The notes beneath the pieces were generated by a model, which worked only from the letters and a program-made list of their open reading frames with translations, made no database searches and was not told the DNA's origin. This document shows, piece by piece, positions 6,482-7,810 of a stretch of DNA of 7,810 bases. How positions within the stretch are numbered: the first letter of the stretch is position 1; every line of letters starts with the position of its first letter. Origin of the DNA: Elusimicrobiota bacterium (GTDB lineage Bacteria; Elusimicrobiota; Elusimicrobia; UBA1565; JACRDR01); assembly GCA_016212845.1 (NCBI GenBank), contig JACRDR010000326.1, forward strand, positions 1-7,810, read 5' to 3'. A program made the position numbers and the translations under genes.

Positions 6482-6520
6482 GAATCCGAACGCTGGTGCC
6501 TGGCACCAGTGTTCGGATTC
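6482..6520. repeat. REP-like palindrome 3 (core TGGTGCC-T-GGCACCA), nearly perfect 39-nt inverted repeat
   Basis: Arms 6482-6500 and 6502-6520 pair around a single T at 6501: 18 of 19 pairs are Watson-Crick and one (6492 with 6510) is G-T. The outer arms are GAATCCGAAC and GTTCGGATTC. It lies about 70 bp upstream of the MepA-like start and just beyond that gene's -35, in the gap between divergent genes, so a 3' terminator role is unlikely here. The core belongs to the same style as palindromes 1 and 2. Confidence 0.8.
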
Positions 6521-6538
6521 GACAAGAGGGGACCTAGG

Positions 6539-6586
6539 GCCTAGGAGTCGTGGGTCGAAGGTGACCCGGGCACTAGGGCTTTTTTT
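6539..6586 (+). terminator. Possible Rho-independent terminator in the divergent intergenic gap
   Basis: GGGTC (6552-6556) pairs with GACCC (6563-6567), and an outer weak stem CCTAG (6540-6544) pairs with CTAGG (6573-6577). A run of seven T follows at 6580-6586. The stem is interrupted and no gene ends here on the plus strand, so its purpose is unclear; it could shield the downstream gene from antisense read-through. The odd palindrome CCTAGG-G-CCTAGG (6533-6545) overlaps its left side. Confidence 0.3.
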
Positions 6587-6634
6587 CTTGAGACTCCTCC
6601 CTATAGGGCCCAAAGAGAAGGAGCCGGGCTGCGG

Positions 6635-6664
6635 TAAGATGGGTTCACGTAGGGGGGGATTTTG
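6635..6664 (+). promoter_or_regulatory. Possible -10 and upstream start region of the exported unknown gene
   Basis: TAAGAT (6635-6640) is a fair -10, preceded by CCGGGCTGCGG, which resembles the CCGGGGCTAC context of the other two promoters. No convincing -35 is found 17 nt upstream. AGGGGGGG (6651-6658) lies just before an in-frame TTG at 6662, so translation could begin there instead of at the ATG at 6689. Confidence 0.25.
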
Positions 6665-6688
6665 ATCGAGGCCCGGCACATCTCCGTG

Positions 6689-7810
6689 ATGACGCGCACT
6701 ATCGCCCGAATTCTCGTCGCCGCTCTCATTATCACGTCGCCCGGGGCCCTTCCGTATCGGGCCTTCGCGCAGACCGTCGCCGGCGCCAACTCCTCCGCCG
6801 CCGTCCCGGTCAGCGTCGCCCTTCCGATGGGCGGAGTCGCCGCTCCCTCCGTCACCCTGCCCCCCACGGCCGGCGTTTCCCTCGGCGTCCTGCCCGTGGT
6901 CCGTCCGGTCTCGACGTTGAAGGCGCAGACCGTCTCCGCCGCCGTCGCCGTCACCGTGCAGGGTCTCGCCGGCGGGGCCAAGGCCGAGAACGGCAAGCTC
7001 GCGTCTTCCGGCATTCTCGCCCAGGCCGCGCTTCCGATGCGCGCGCAGCCGACCGCGGCCTCCGAAGGCTCGGTCGAGCACACCGGCCGCGCGTTCGAAG
7101 GCACCGCGAAGCGCGAGCGCTCCGGAGCCGACGCGTCCGAAGTTTCCGGCATCGCCGGCGCCGAACATGCTTCCGGCCTTTCCGCCGAAGCCGCGCTCAC
7201 GATCAACGGCGGCATCTCGATCCCCTCCGTCGCCCTCCCCTCGCATACCGCGCCGCGCTGGTGGAACACTTCCACCGCTCGCAAAGCCGGCTTGGCGCTC
7301 GGCATGATCGGGCTCTCCATCGCGCTGCGCGAGTCCGCGCCCGCCGCAATGGCCGCGCTCGGAATGAGCGCGCCGCTCATGTTCGGCGTCCTCGGCAATG
7401 ATGAGCCCGAGGGCAAGAACCTCGAGCGCTTCCAGAACGAGCTGGCCGACAAATTTAGGCCGGGCGAGGCGATCTCCGAATCGGCCTCGCGCGACGCGGC
7501 CCGCGCCGCCGGCGTCGACGTCACGAAGAACCAGATCGCGATGCTCCGCCTGCCCGAGGGCATGGCGGTCCCGCTGGCCGGCGGGCAGTGGCTCTACCTC
7601 GGCCTCAACTTCGCGACCGGCGTCGCGGCCGCCAAGGCGATGACCGGACTCAAGTTCTATCGCACCGCCAAGTGGCAGGATCACCTGCTCGCCGTCGCCG
7701 AACTCGAGGAAGCGACGCGTCTCTGGGAGACGCAGCGCAAAGCCGGCGTGAGCGTCCCCGCCGCGGCGCTCGGCCTCCACCAGCTCAAGGGCAACGCGTA
7801 CGTGAAGATC
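6689..7810 (+). CDS. Exported protein of unknown function, 3' end beyond the window
   Basis: The first 374 codons are visible and the frame is open at the right edge. Residues 1-27 form a clear signal peptide: MTRTIAR, a hydrophobic ILVAALIIT core, and RAFA before Gln28. About 28-190 is low-complexity Ala/Val/Ser/Pro-rich sequence, probably an unstructured linker. About 197-237 is a hydrophobic stretch rich in Ala, Leu, Gly and Met, possibly one or two membrane helices. About 238-374 looks folded and mixed alpha/beta, with LPEGMAVPLAGGQWLYLGLN near 288-307, followed by a hydrophobic patch and a charged helix (EEATRLWETQRKA). I do not recognise a family and no catalytic motif is visible in this part; a functional domain may follow outside the window. 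In-frame GTG 6686 and TTG 6662 are alternative starts; TTG would add nine residues and is nearer the G-rich tract. The ATG gives the more typical signal peptide. Confidence 0.8.
   Translation, partial: MTRTIARILVAALIITSPGALPYRAFAQTVAGANSSAAVPVSVALPMGGVAAPSVTLPPTAGVSLGVLPVVRPVSTLKAQTVSAAVAVTVQGLAGGAKAENGKLASSGILAQAALPMRAQPTAASEGSVEHTGRAFEGTAKRERSGADASEVSGIAGAEHASGLSAEAALTINGGISIPSVALPSHTAPRWWNTSTARKAGLALGMIGLSIALRESAPAAMAALGMSAPLMFGVLGNDEPEGKNLERFQNELADKFRPGEAISESASRDAARAAGVDVTKNQIAMLRLPEGMAVPLAGGQWLYLGLNFATGVAAAKAMTGLKFYRTAKWQDHLLAVAELEEATRLWETQRKAGVSVPAAALGLHQLKGNAYVKI

Noticed and set aside
6411..6506. Extension of the MepA-like protein by 32 residues to an upstream start
   Set aside because: It would put residues before a good signal peptide and would code through the predicted promoter and half of palindrome 3.
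6476..7780. A 434-aa open frame on the minus strand opposite the fourth gene
   Set aside because: The plus strand has a clear signal peptide and codon pattern. The minus frame is Gly/Arg/Asp-rich low complexity and runs through palindrome 3 and the intergenic gap.

Overview
The window is a high-GC bacterial segment with four protein-coding genes. All four look like envelope or exported proteins, or carry domains typical of them. The likely source is Elusimicrobiota: a giant multidomain hydrolase, and an exported protein with a long Ala/Val/Ser/Pro-rich linker after its signal peptide, fit high-GC members of that phylum as I remember them. This is inference from protein style; no rRNA or marker gene is present. 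No tRNA, rRNA, CRISPR array, transposase or phage gene was seen.

Layout. (1) Positions 3-4424 (+) hold the 3' part of one very long gene, open at the left edge. It encodes HEAT-like helical repeats, a propeptide-like segment, a complete subtilisin-type (S8) protease domain with Asp/His/Asn/Ser all present, and a complete GH13 alpha-amylase-type domain with all catalytic residues. The protease and glycosidase are joined in frame across a segment that looks like an old gene boundary: a GC hairpin with T-runs, then AGGGGGGG and an in-frame ATG. (2) Positions 4524-5522 (+) encode an exported lytic transglycosylase (SLT/GH23 fold). (3) Positions 5577-6410 (-), convergent with it, encode an exported MepA-type murein endopeptidase (peptidase family M74). 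(4) From about 6689 (+) to the right edge runs the 5' part of a gene for an exported protein of unknown function.

The transglycosylase and the endopeptidase cut different bonds of peptidoglycan (glycan strand and peptide cross-link). Their promoters share the 11-mer TCCGGGGCTAC leading into the -10, with 17-bp spacers and predicted very short leaders. This suggests joint expression and a shared wall-remodelling role.

The most striking non-coding signal is a set of three intergenic palindromes. Their cores are odd palindromes with one unpaired central base (TGGGGTC-A-GACCCCA, GGGGAC-T-GTCCCC, TGGTGCC-T-GGCACCA). Each is flanked by extra inverted arms that differ from locus to locus. Two of the arms overlap stop codons, and one element lies inside a 60-bp-offset duplication of the end of the big hydrolase gene. 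They resemble REP-type elements mobilised by RAYT (Y1) transposases, but no transposase is in the window.
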